Shown here: one piece after another, positions 17,742-26,536 of the stretch
Layout: every line of letters starts with the position of its first letter
How positions within the stretch are numbered: the first letter of the stretch is position 1
Assembly: GCF_900091505.1 (NCBI RefSeq)
Contig: NZ_LT607409.1
Coordinates: 4,154,001 to 4,218,000, forward strand
Direction of reading: 5' to 3'
DNA from: Micromonospora chokoriensis
GTDB lineage: Bacteria > Actinomycetota > Actinomycetes > Mycobacteriales > Micromonosporaceae
Length of the DNA stretch: 64,000 nt
The notes under the pieces: generated by a model
The model's input: only the letters and a program-made list of their open reading frames with translations
Databases searched by the model: none
What the model was told of the DNA's origin: nothing
Position numbers and translations under genes: made by a program

Positions 17742-20552
17742 ATGGTTGCTGCATCAAGAGTGCAACTAACCGTGCTGCGTGGCCGGGACGACGAGTGCCG
17801 GTCGGTCCGGAGCCTGATCGACGACGTGACAAGCGGTGGCGGTGCCCTGCTGCTGCACGGCGAACCCGGATCGGGTCGGACGGCGCTGGTCGGCTACGCC
17901 CACCGGCACGCCCAGCGCTGCACAGTGCTCGCCGGGAGCGGGCTCGCCGAGGAGGCCGCTCTCCCGTACGCCGGCCTGCAACGTCTGGTCGACCCGGTGC
18001 TCGACCGGGCCGCCGCCCTGCCCGAGGAGCAGCGGCGGCTGCTGCGGCGCGCGCTGGCCGGCGACGGCTGCCCGGCCGACCGCCGGCTGACGCTGTCGAT
18101 GGCGGTGCTCGGGCTGCTCGGCGCGGCGGCTCGGGACCGTCCGCTGCTCGTCACCATGGACGACGTCGACCGGGGTGACCCGCAGACCGCCGAGGTGTTG
18201 GCCTTCGTCGCCCGCCGGTTGCGGCCTCTGCCCGTCGCCGTCCTGCTCACCGCAGGTGTCACCGCCGCTGTCGACGGGATACCCGCGTACCGGCTGCGCG
18301 CGTTGACCGAGCAGGAGAGCGCCGCCGTCCTCACCGACCGGCTGCGGTCGTCCGCCCGACCGGAGGAGGCCGACCGCCTTCCCGAGCGCCCCGCAGCGTC
18401 GGTCCTGACCGCGTTGGCCGTCGTCGGAGGCGGCAACCCGCAGGCGTTGGTGGACCTCGTCGCGGTCCTCAGCCCGGGTCAGTGGCGCGGGGAGGAGTCG
18501 CTGCCGGCGGCGCCACCGGCGGACGGCGTCCTGGGCCGTGCGTACCGGGCCCGGCTGGACCGACTGCCGCCGGAGACCCGACGGGTGCTGCTGCTCGCCG
18601 CGCTCGACGAGGGCGGCGGGTCGGGAATGATCCGGGCCGCCGGCGGCGAGGTCGAGGCGCTCGCCCCGGCGGAGGTGGCGGGCCTGGTCCGCGTTGAACC
18701 CCGAGGCGTCACCTTCCCTCAGCCGCTGGTGCGCACGATGATCGCGGCCGGCGCGCCGCTCGCCGACCGACGCGCGGCGCACCGACTCCTCGCCGGGGCG
18801 CTGGTCGCCGACGGGCAGCGGCTGCGCCGGGCGATGCACCTCGCCGCCGCCGCGACGGGTGTGGACCCGACCCTCGCCGACGAGCTGGAAGAGGCGGCGG
18901 CCGGTGGCGCCGACGGCTGGGCCACCGCGTCGGCGGCGCTGTGCTGGGCCGCGGAACTCAGCGACGACCCGGCCCGTTCGGCGGCCCGGCTCCTGACCGC
19001 CGCCCGTTACGCCTGGGCCGGGGGTCAGCCCGACGTGGCTCGGCTCCTGCTCGACCGCCTCCGCCCGGCGTGCACGGACCCGGACGTCCGGAGTCGCGCC
19101 GATCTGCTGCTCGGTGAGCTGGAACTGCGGTGCGGCGACGCGGCGCACGCGTCGGCCCGGTTGCTCGCCGCCGCCGCGGCGGTGGCCGGCACCGACCGTG
19201 TGCTGGCACTGTCCGGGCTGGTCCGAGCCGGCGAGGCGGTCTGCTTCGCCGGTGACCAGTACCGCTACGCCGAGGTCGGTCGGCAGGCGTCGGCGTTGCG
19301 CCGGCCGGACGACCCTCCCGCCACGGGGTTGATGAGCAGCCTGGTCGCCGGAGTGGCGGCGACCCTGCGGGGTGACCACGAGCGGGCCGGTCCCGCGCTG
19401 CGTCGCGCCGTCGTGCTGGGTGGCCGGCTGACCGGGCCGGCGGCGACCCCCACCGCGCTCAGCTGCGCGGCGGCGGCGGGCCTGGTGGTCGCGGTGGACG
19501 GCGCGGCCCATCGACTTGCCGACCGTGCCGCCGCTGTGGCCCGGGACCGGGGTGAGCTGTCCATGCTGTCCCGGGCGCTGGAGTTGCGGGCGGTCGCCGA
19601 GTACTGGCTGGGTCGACACGAGGCAGCGGCGGAGACCTCCCGGGACGGGTTGCGGGTCGCCCGGGCCACCGGTCAGGTCAACTGCGCCAACGTCCACCTC
19701 GGCATGCTCGCCGTGCTCGCCGCCGTACGGGCCGACCGGGACGCCACCCTGGGGCGGATCCGCGAGATGGGCGAGGCGCCGACGGCGGGCAGCCGCCCGC
19801 ACGCGCTCGCCGGCTGGGCACTGGCCGTGCTCGACCTGGCCGACGGCCGACACGCCGAGGCCGCCGACCGGCTGGCGTCGTTGGCCCGGCTCGGCACCGG
19901 GCGCGGTCAGGTGCTCGTGCAGGTGATGGCCACGCCGTACCTGGTGGAGGCGGCAGCGCACCTGCCCAGCCGGCCGACGGCGACGGCGGCGCTCGCCGTG
20001 TTCGACAGGTGGGCCAGCAGCACCGCGAGCCCGTTGCGTCGGGCCCTGTCCGCCCGGTGCCACGCGTTGCTCGCGCCTCGCGGCGGGCCCGAGGCCGAGC
20101 AGGAGTTCCAGCGGGCGCTGCGGCTGCACCCGACCGATGCCGGCACGTTCGAGCGGGCACGCACCGAGCTGTTGTTCGGCCAGGAGTTGCGTCGCCGTCG
20201 ACGCCCGCGCGACGCGCGGACGCACCTGCACCAGGCCCGCGAGATGTTCACGTTGCTCGGGGTCGGTCGCTGGGCCGAGCAGGCCACCACGGAGCTGCGG
20301 GCGGCCGGGGAGTCGGTCGGCCCACCGGACCTGCCGGCGGCGCGGTTGCTGACCGGGCAACAACTACGGATCGCCGAGCTGGTCGCCGAGGGCGCCACCA
20401 ACCGCGAGGTCGCCGCCCGGATGTTCCTCTCCACCCGTACTGTCGACCACCACCTGCGCAACGTGTTCCACCGACTGGGCATCCGTTCCCGTACCGAGTT
20501 GGCCCGTGCGTTCGCCACCGAGCGGCACGTCGGGCTGATTCCCGACCGGTGA
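17742..20552 (+). CDS. Large LuxR-family (LAL-type) regulator
   Basis: 936 residues. N-terminal AAA-type ATPase segment with a P-loop GEPGSGRT at 40-47, a long helical TPR-like middle, and a C-terminal LuxR helix-turn-helix (LRIAELVAEGATNREVAARM ... HHLRNVFHRLGIRSR). The layout is that of LAL/MalT-like activators, which bind ATP and an inducer before activating transcription. The Walker A lysine is replaced by R46, so ATP binding may be weakened. ATG 17742 follows GGCAGG. No adjacent structural gene reveals its target; the acyl-CoA dehydrogenase starts 40 bp downstream with its own operator. Confidence 0.88.
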   Translation: MVAASRVQLTVLRGRDDECRSVRSLIDDVTSGGGALLLHGEPGSGRTALVGYAHRHAQRCTVLAGSGLAEEAALPYAGLQRLVDPVLDRAAALPEEQRRLLRRALAGDGCPADRRLTLSMAVLGLLGAAARDRPLLVTMDDVDRGDPQTAEVLAFVARRLRPLPVAVLLTAGVTAAVDGIPAYRLRALTEQESAAVLTDRLRSSARPEEADRLPERPAASVLTALAVVGGGNPQALVDLVAVLSPGQWRGEESLPAAPPADGVLGRAYRARLDRLPPETRRVLLLAALDEGGGSGMIRAAGGEVEALAPAEVAGLVRVEPRGVTFPQPLVRTMIAAGAPLADRRAAHRLLAGALVADGQRLRRAMHLAAAATGVDPTLADELEEAAAGGADGWATASAALCWAAELSDDPARSAARLLTAARYAWAGGQPDVARLLLDRLRPACTDPDVRSRADLLLGELELRCGDAAHASARLLAAAAAVAGTDRVLALSGLVRAGEAVCFAGDQYRYAEVGRQASALRRPDDPPATGLMSSLVAGVAATLRGDHERAGPALRRAVVLGGRLTGPAATPTALSCAAAAGLVVAVDGAAHRLADRAAAVARDRGELSMLSRALELRAVAEYWLGRHEAAAETSRDGLRVARATGQVNCANVHLGMLAVLAAVRADRDATLGRIREMGEAPTAGSRPHALAGWALAVLDLADGRHAEAADRLASLARLGTGRGQVLVQVMATPYLVEAAAHLPSRPTATAALAVFDRWASSTASPLRRALSARCHALLAPRGGPEAEQEFQRALRLHPTDAGTFERARTELLFGQELRRRRRPRDARTHLHQAREMFTLLGVGRWAEQATTELRAAGESVGPPDLPAARLLTGQQLRIAELVAEGATNREVAARMFLSTRTVDHHLRNVFHRLGIRSRTELARAFATERHVGLIPDR

Positions 20553-20570
20553 CGGTCCGGTCTGGACGCC

Positions 20571-20594
20571 ATTAACTATCACCGCTAGTTTAAT
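20571..20594 (+). promoter_or_regulatory. Inverted-repeat operator overlapping the acyl-CoA dehydrogenase start
   Basis: ATTAACTA (20571-20578) and TAGTTTAAT (20586-20594) pair with one bulge around a 7-bp centre. The right arm runs into the start codon. No ribosome site is visible, so the mRNA may be leaderless and the operator would cover the promoter and start. A TetR-type binder is plausible. Confidence 0.6.
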
Positions 20595-21747
20595 GCGCAT
20601 GGAGCTCACCCTCTCCGCCGAGCAGGCTGCGGTCCGCGACCTGGCCGCCGACTTCGCCGACCGGGAGCTGTTGCCGCACGCGGCCACCTGGGACCGACGC
20701 GAGTCGGTCGACCCCGCCATCGTCGGCATGCTGGGAGACCTGGGTTTCCTGGGATTGACCATCGCCGAGGCCGACGGCGGCTCCGGTGGCGACCACCTCG
20801 CGTACTGCCTGGTCCTGGAGGAACTCGGCCGGGGCGACTCGGCCGTGCGCGGCATCGTCTCGGTCTCGCTCGGCCTGGTCGCGAAGTCGATCGCCGCCCA
20901 CGGGTCGGCCGACCAGCGGGCCGAGTGGTTGCCCCGACTGTGCGCCGGCAGCGCGCTCGGCTGCTTCGCGCTGACCGAACCGGACAGCGGCTCGGACGCC
21001 GCGGCGCTGCGGACCCGCGCGGTCCGCGACGGCGACGACTGGCTGCTCAGCGGCACGAAGACGTTCATCACCAACGGCACCACCGCCGACGTCGCGCTGG
21101 TCTTCGCCCGCACCGGCGGCCCCGGGCACCGAGGGATCACCGCGTTCCTGGTGCCCACCGACAGCCCAGGGCTGACCCGACGGGAGATCCACGGCAAGCT
21201 GGGTCTGCGGGGCCAGGCCACCGGCGAGTTGGGCTTCGACGAGGTACGCGTGCCCGACGCGGCCCGCCTCGGGCCCGAGGGCGGTGGGTTCCGCCTGGCC
21301 CTGGCCACCCTCGCCAAGGGGCGGATGTCGGTGGCCGCCGGGTGCGTCGGCATCGCCCAGGGCTGTCTCGACGCGGCGGTCGGCTACGCGGGGGAGCGGA
21401 CCCAGTTCGGCAAGCCCATCGCCGGGCACCAGCTCGTCCAGCAGCTGCTCGCCGCCATCGCGGTGGACACCGCCGCCGCCCGGCTGCTGGTGTGGCAGGT
21501 GGCCGACCTGATCGACCGCGACCAGCCGTTCGCCACCGAGGCGTCGATGGCCAAGCTCTTCGCCAGCGAGGCCGCGGTCCGCGCGGCCAACAACGCGGTC
21601 CAGGTGTTCGGCGGGTACGGCTACATCGACGAGTACCCGGTCGGCAAGTACCTGCGGGACGCGCGGGTCGCCACCCTCTACGAGGGCACCAGCCAGATCC
21701 AGCAACTCCTCATCGGACGCGCCCTCACCGGCGTCAACGCCTTCTAG
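20593..21747 (+). CDS. Acyl-CoA dehydrogenase
   Basis: 384 residues, standard length. Conserved blocks: CFALTEPDSGSD (FAD/substrate contact), GTKTFITNG, ERTQFGKPI and the C-terminal LYEGTSQIQQ, where E364 is the usual catalytic base. It would oxidise an acyl-CoA to the trans-2-enoyl-CoA with FAD. Chain length cannot be read. ATG 20593 or 20599 are both possible. The MaoC hydratase follows after 17 bp, giving two successive steps of beta-oxidation-like chemistry. Confidence 0.93.
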   Translation: MRMELTLSAEQAAVRDLAADFADRELLPHAATWDRRESVDPAIVGMLGDLGFLGLTIAEADGGSGGDHLAYCLVLEELGRGDSAVRGIVSVSLGLVAKSIAAHGSADQRAEWLPRLCAGSALGCFALTEPDSGSDAAALRTRAVRDGDDWLLSGTKTFITNGTTADVALVFARTGGPGHRGITAFLVPTDSPGLTRREIHGKLGLRGQATGELGFDEVRVPDAARLGPEGGGFRLALATLAKGRMSVAAGCVGIAQGCLDAAVGYAGERTQFGKPIAGHQLVQQLLAAIAVDTAAARLLVWQVADLIDRDQPFATEASMAKLFASEAAVRAANNAVQVFGGYGYIDEYPVGKYLRDARVATLYEGTSQIQQLLIGRALTGVNAF

Positions 21748-21764
21748 CTACCGGGAGAGCAGGC

Positions 21765-22229
21765 ATGAGAGTCTTCAGCTCGTTCGAGGAGTTGGCAGCC
21801 GCGGTCGGCGAGACCTTCGGGCCCGGGCCGTGGCGACCCGTCGAACAGAAGCGCGTCGACCTCTTCGCCGACGCCACCGACGACCACCAGTGGATCCATG
21901 TCGACCCGGCCCGAGCCGCGGCGGGGCCGTTCGGCGGCACCATCGCCCACGGGTACCTGACCCTGTCGCTGCTACCGACGCTGGCCGGCCAGCTCTACCG
22001 GGTGGACGGGGTGACGATGGGGGTCAACTACGGGCTGAACCGGGTGCGTTTTCCCGCACCGGTGCGCGTCGGCACCGCCGTCCGGGCCACCGCCACCATC
22101 GCCGAGGTGACTCCGGTGAGCGGTGGGGTCCAGGTGGTCGCGACGGTCACCGTGGAGAGCGACGGCGGTGGCAAGCCCGTCTGCGTCGCCGACACCGTGA
22201 GTCGTCTCTACCGCGCCCCGGAGCAGTGA
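21765..22229 (+). CDS. MaoC-like (R)-specific enoyl-CoA hydratase
   Basis: 154 residues of the hotdog fold with the hydratase-2 motif DDHQWIHVDPARA and FGGTIAHGYLTLSL; the Asp and His of the motif are the usual catalytic pair. It would hydrate the enoyl-CoA made by the dehydrogenase in front of it. GGGAGAG precedes ATG 21765. Likely an operon of two. Confidence 0.92.
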   Translation: MRVFSSFEELAAAVGETFGPGPWRPVEQKRVDLFADATDDHQWIHVDPARAAAGPFGGTIAHGYLTLSLLPTLAGQLYRVDGVTMGVNYGLNRVRFPAPVRVGTAVRATATIAEVTPVSGGVQVVATVTVESDGGGKPVCVADTVSRLYRAPEQ

Positions 22230-22281
22230 TTCCGGTGGTGTGTTCCGGCACCCCCTCCGGACCACGTCCTCAGGCTACGGA

Positions 22282-22304
22282 GCGGCGACGGGACCCGTCG
22301 CCGC
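22282..22304. terminator. Hairpin after the MaoC gene
   Basis: GCGGCGAC and its complement pair across GGGA-CC (22282-22304), 52 bp after the MaoC stop; a likely terminator. Confidence 0.6.
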
Positions 22305-22712
22305 CCCGTACCGGCAGCATGCCCTTCAGTCAGGGCCTGGGGAGGCTTACCCCGCCGCCGTGAATCTTGGTGGGTCAGAGGTGTCCTCCTCGGTGGCGGG
22401 GTCGTAGAGGTCGAGGGGAGGTTGTTCCCTTTTCTTCTGCGTGGAGTGTTCCTCGTGCTGGTCGATGGATCGACGTCGCCTCGACAGCCAACTCGTTATC
22501 GAATACCCCCTCGTCTGTTCGGGATCGCTTGACACCCCCCGATCCAGAACGCTCATCAGGGCGCTAGTAATCGCGCCGATGCCGTTTCTGGTGCGTGTCA
22601 CACGTCCCTTCCGCCCATCCTTCGTGGCGTCGACCGTGCTGGACTGCCGGGCGTGGCCGCACCTCTGGTTGCGCTGTGGCCGCAACCCGACACAGGCCGA
22701 TCGGCGTTCACG
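22305..22712. other. Intergenic stretch without a convincing gene, less GC-rich than its surroundings
   Basis: About 400 bp with visibly lower GC. The only frame of any length (minus, 22347-22685, 112 codons) has poor third-position GC bias, many Arg/Gln/Ser codons and no recognisable domain, so it is not called. The stretch leads into the promoter palindrome at 22713. Confidence 0.5.
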
Positions 22713-22728
22713 GGACTAGATATAGTCC
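22713..22728 (+). promoter_or_regulatory. Palindromic operator over a -10 box, upstream of the nSTAND-WD40 gene
   Basis: GGACTA (22713-22718), GATA, TAGTCC (22723-22728) form a perfect palindrome. It contains TATAGT (22721-22726), a good -10. The gene 62 bp downstream begins with an XRE helix-turn-helix, so self-regulation is a natural guess. Confidence 0.55.
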
Positions 22729-22790
22729 TGAATGGATTGTTTGCCAATCATGTCGCCAGGCTGACAAACAACTCTCTGACGGGGGACAAC

Positions 22791-25700
22791 GTGGGCAGAC
22801 CTGAGCGGCCGCTCGACCCGGAGGCGGGTGAGCTGGGGCGGTTCGCGCTCGGCCTACGCCAGCTGCGGACGGAGGCGGGTTCGCCGACCTACCGTCAACT
22901 GGCCAGACGTGCGCACTTCTCGGTGACCACCCTGGCGAACGCGGCCAGCGGTGAGACCGTGCCGAGCCTTCAGGTGACACTGGCGTACGTCGCCGCCTGT
23001 GGCGGCGATCCGACGGAATGGACCGAACGGTGGCACAGCCTGATCGCAAGCCTGGCTGCCGCCGAGACGGTGGAGGGCAGCCGAGGGCCGTACTGGGGAA
23101 TGGCAGCGTTCCAGCCGGAGGACTCAGAATGGTTCTTCGGACGCGAGCGCCTGGTGGCTCAGCTCTGTGAATTGCTCACCCGCCGCCGGTTCGTCGCGGT
23201 TTTCGCGCCGTCTGGAGCGGGCAAGTCGTCCCTGCTGCGAGCGGGCCTAATAGCGGCGGTGGCCGACAATCCCGTGAAGGGTCAGCCGGGCTGGTCCACG
23301 GTGCTGATGACGCCCGGCGAGCATCCGATCGAAGAAATGGCGACCCAGCTCGTCGCTGGACAAGACCTGCCCCGCGACACGGTCCAGCGCCACCTGACCG
23401 CCGACCCGTCCAGCATCCGCGAAACGATGGAGCAGATTTTCAGTACCCGTCCACCGGCCGGGACCGTGCTGATCGTGGTGGACCAGTTCGAGGAGCTGTT
23501 CACGCTCTGTCGCGAGGAGGAGGAACGGTCGGCGTTCATTGCCGCGCTGCTCGCCGCGGCGGAGGTCCCCAGGGCGCGCGTGGTGCTCGGCGTACGGGCC
23601 GACTTCTATGGTCGGTGTGCCGCCTACCCGGCCCTGGTGGCCGCTCTCCACGAGCACCAGCTGCTGGTCGGCCCGATGGACGACGAGGATCTGCGTCGGA
23701 CGATCACCGGGCCCGCCGAGCGCGCCGGGTTGCTGGTGGACCCGGCGCTGGTGGAGATGGCCGTGGCGGACGTCGGCGGTCAGACGGGCGCGCTACCGCT
23801 GCTGTCCCACGCACTTCTGGAGACGTCGCGCCTGCGGCAGGGCAAGCGGATCACACTGGCCCACTACCGCGAATCGGGCGGCGTGAACGGCGCCATCACC
23901 CGTACCGCGGAACGGGTGTACGCGCAGTTCGACGAGGGGCAGCGAGGGCTGACACGAGACATCTTCCTGCGCCTGACCGCCCTCGGGGACGGCACCGAGG
24001 ACACCCGACGTAGGGCACCCCTGGCCGAGCTGATCGGCGGGGTGGACCCATTGGCCGCAGCCGAGGTGCTGAGCAGATTGACGGCTGCACGGCTGGTCAC
24101 GGCGGATGAGAAGGGCGTCATGGTCGCCCATGAGGCGCTCATCCAGGAGTGGCCCCGGCTGCGTCGCTGGCTGACCGACGATCGGGAGCTGCTGCGCTCG
24201 CACCGCCGGCTGACGGAGGCCGCCGCCGAGTGGGATCGCCACCACCGGGTGGACGGATTCCTGTATCGGGGGGTCCAGTTGGCGCTCTGGGGAACGCGCC
24301 AGGTGATGAACCTCAGCGACCTGGAGCGGGACTTTCTGGAGACCAGTCGAGCACGAGAGAATCGGCGCCGGGCGGCCCGACGGCGGCGGACCCGCGTGGC
24401 GTTGACCGGGCTCGCGGCAACCGTCGTCGTGGTGAGCGTCCTCGCGGCGGTGGCACTCGTGCAGGCGGGCCGGGCGGCCACCGAGAGGGACCTCGCTGTT
24501 TCCCGGCAGCTGACGGTTGAGGCCAACAACCAACTGCAGATCGATCCGCAGCAGGCGCAGCGCCTCGCCAGACGTGCTCTGACCACACGTCCCACTGTCG
24601 GTGCGGAGATGGTGCTCCGCCAGGCTGCCGTTGACGACCGGCTGCAGGCGATCGTGCCGATGAGCAGCAAAAAGGCGTTGGGCGTGGCGTTCAGTCCGGA
24701 CGGGCGGCGAGTGGCGGCCACCGGGGCGGACGGCGAGGTGCGGGTGTGGAGCTGGGCCGGGCACGGCGTCTCTGGACCGGGCCTGGCCCTCACCGGCGGC
24801 CCGGAGGGGCAGGTCTGGAGCCCGATGTTCAGCCCGGACGGGAAGCGACTGGTCGCCGCCGGCTCGGACGGCACCGTCCGGATCTGGCAGGTCGACGGAG
24901 CCGCTGGGCCCATCGTCCTACGTGGGCACGAGGGCCCGGTCTGGGGAGTGGCCTTCAGCCCCGACGGACGGTCGGTCGCCAGTGCCGGCGAGGACACCAC
25001 CATCCGGGTCTGGGATGCCCGCGGCGTCGGCCGACCGGTGGTGCTGCGTGGGCACAGCAAGGTGGCGGTCGGGGTGGCCTTCAGCCCCGACGGGCGCCAG
25101 TTGGCCACCAGCGGCCACGACGCGACGGTTCGGCTCTGGGATCTGGCCGCGCGATCCACCAGGACGATTCTCACCGGGCCGAGGGAGGCCACCAGGACGT
25201 TGGTGTTCAGCCAGGACGGCACCCGCCTGGCCTGCTCCAGCGCCGACGGTACGGCGTGGGTGTGGCCGTTGACCGGTTCCGCAACCCCGGTGGTGCTGCG
25301 GGGGCATGAGGGCACTGTGGAAGGGCTCGCGCTGAGCTCGGACGAGCAGTGGATCGCGACCACCAGTGACGATCTGACCGTACGGATCTGGAGCGCCAAC
25401 GGCGCCGGTGACCCGTTGGTGCTGCGCGGCCACACCAACCGGGTCTGGGCATTGGCGTTCAGTCCGGATGGATCCCGGCTGGTGAGCGCGGCCGATGATG
25501 GGACGCTGCGGATCTGGGACCCGGGCAGTGACCGTCTGATCCTGCGGGGTCACGAGAAGGCGACCTGGTCGGCCGCGTTCACCCCGGACGGGCAGCGGGT
25601 GGTCAGCGGCGGCGAGGACGGCACGGTGCAGGTCTGGAACCTGGCCACACCGGCCGAGCCTCGGGTGCTCGGCCGCCACGACGGCGACGTCTACGGTCTC

Positions 25701-26435
25701 ACGGTGAGTGCGGACGGGTCGAGTGTGGCCACCGGCGGCCGTGACGGGAGCGTACGAGTCTGGGACCTCGCTGGCAGACACGACCCTGTGGTGCTTCGCG
25801 GCCACGAGAAGCAGGCGTGGATCGCCGACTTCAGCCCGGACGGCCGTCGTTTGGCCAGTGTCAGCAACGACGGAAGCCTGCGGATCTGGGACCTGACCGG
25901 CCAGAGCGCCCCGGTGGTCCATCGGGCCGCCGAGGAGATCCGCTACGCCGCCTTCAGCCCGGACGGCGAGAAGGTCGCCACAGCCGGTGCGGAGGGCACC
26001 CTGCGGATCTGGGACGCGCTCGGCACGACCGAACCGCTGCTCCTTCCCGGTCACGAGGGATTGGTGTGGGCAGTGGCCTTCAGCCCGGACGGGCAGCGGG
26101 TCGTCAGTGCCGGCTTCGACGGCACCGTGCAGATCCACTCCGTCGCCGGCGGCATCGCGCCAATGGTTCTGCGAGGGCACGAGGGGCCCGTCTGGCACGT
26201 GTCGTTCAGCCCGGACGGACAGTGGGTGCTCAGTTCTGGAAAGGACGGCACCGCACGGTTGTGGCACGCTTCGGAGGTCGCGCAGCCCGTGACGTTCGGG
26301 GGTTTCGGCGCTTCCGTCGAGACCGTCGACTTCAGCCCGGACGGCGGGCGGCTCGTCTCGACGCATGACGACGGCACCGTACGTGTCTGGCCCTGCCGCG
26401 CGTGTGCTCCGGTCCAGAACCTGCTGGAGTCGTGA
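22791..26435 (+). CDS. XRE-nSTAND-WD40 multidomain protein
   Basis: 1,214 residues. Order: XRE helix-turn-helix (~15-75), STAND-type NTPase starting FFGRERLVAQL with P-loop APSGAGKSS (~139-147) and Walker B VLIVVDQFEEL, winged-helix region, one membrane-like helix near 535-557, then 14 WD40 repeats (about 630-1205), enough for two seven-bladed propellers. GTG 22791 has GGGGGA 5 nt upstream. Related nSTAND proteins act as oligomerising switches in conflict or signal systems, with the propeller as sensor; no separate effector domain is visible here, and the XRE part suggests a transcription output. Function inferred from architecture only. No defence genes adjoin. Confidence 0.88.
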   Translation: MGRPERPLDPEAGELGRFALGLRQLRTEAGSPTYRQLARRAHFSVTTLANAASGETVPSLQVTLAYVAACGGDPTEWTERWHSLIASLAAAETVEGSRGPYWGMAAFQPEDSEWFFGRERLVAQLCELLTRRRFVAVFAPSGAGKSSLLRAGLIAAVADNPVKGQPGWSTVLMTPGEHPIEEMATQLVAGQDLPRDTVQRHLTADPSSIRETMEQIFSTRPPAGTVLIVVDQFEELFTLCREEEERSAFIAALLAAAEVPRARVVLGVRADFYGRCAAYPALVAALHEHQLLVGPMDDEDLRRTITGPAERAGLLVDPALVEMAVADVGGQTGALPLLSHALLETSRLRQGKRITLAHYRESGGVNGAITRTAERVYAQFDEGQRGLTRDIFLRLTALGDGTEDTRRRAPLAELIGGVDPLAAAEVLSRLTAARLVTADEKGVMVAHEALIQEWPRLRRWLTDDRELLRSHRRLTEAAAEWDRHHRVDGFLYRGVQLALWGTRQVMNLSDLERDFLETSRARENRRRAARRRRTRVALTGLAATVVVVSVLAAVALVQAGRAATERDLAVSRQLTVEANNQLQIDPQQAQRLARRALTTRPTVGAEMVLRQAAVDDRLQAIVPMSSKKALGVAFSPDGRRVAATGADGEVRVWSWAGHGVSGPGLALTGGPEGQVWSPMFSPDGKRLVAAGSDGTVRIWQVDGAAGPIVLRGHEGPVWGVAFSPDGRSVASAGEDTTIRVWDARGVGRPVVLRGHSKVAVGVAFSPDGRQLATSGHDATVRLWDLAARSTRTILTGPREATRTLVFSQDGTRLACSSADGTAWVWPLTGSATPVVLRGHEGTVEGLALSSDEQWIATTSDDLTVRIWSANGAGDPLVLRGHTNRVWALAFSPDGSRLVSAADDGTLRIWDPGSDRLILRGHEKATWSAAFTPDGQRVVSGGEDGTVQVWNLATPAEPRVLGRHDGDVYGLTVSADGSSVATGGRDGSVRVWDLAGRHDPVVLRGHEKQAWIADFSPDGRRLASVSNDGSLRIWDLTGQSAPVVHRAAEEIRYAAFSPDGEKVATAGAEGTLRIWDALGTTEPLLLPGHEGLVWAVAFSPDGQRVVSAGFDGTVQIHSVAGGIAPMVLRGHEGPVWHVSFSPDGQWVLSSGKDGTARLWHASEVAQPVTFGGFGASVETVDFSPDGGRLVSTHDDGTVRVWPCRACAPVQNLLES

Positions 26436-26497
26436 CGCGGGGGTTCGCGGCGTCGACGCACAAGGCGGCGTCTGGTCGACGACCGGTGTCGACGACC

Positions 26498-26523
26498 GGT
26501 GCCGGGCCACCGGACCCGGCACC
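26498..26523. terminator. Hairpin between convergent genes
   Basis: GGTGCCGGG (26498-26506) pairs with CCCGGCACC (26515-26523). It follows two abutting 13-bp direct repeats (GTCGACGACCGGT, 26475-26487 and 26488-26500). Confidence 0.65.
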
Positions 26524-26536
26524 GCGACGGGTGGCG

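Noticed and set aside
22347..22685. 112-codon minus-strand frame in the gap before the nSTAND gene
   Set aside because: Third codon positions lack the GC bias of true genes here and no domain or ribosome site is seen.
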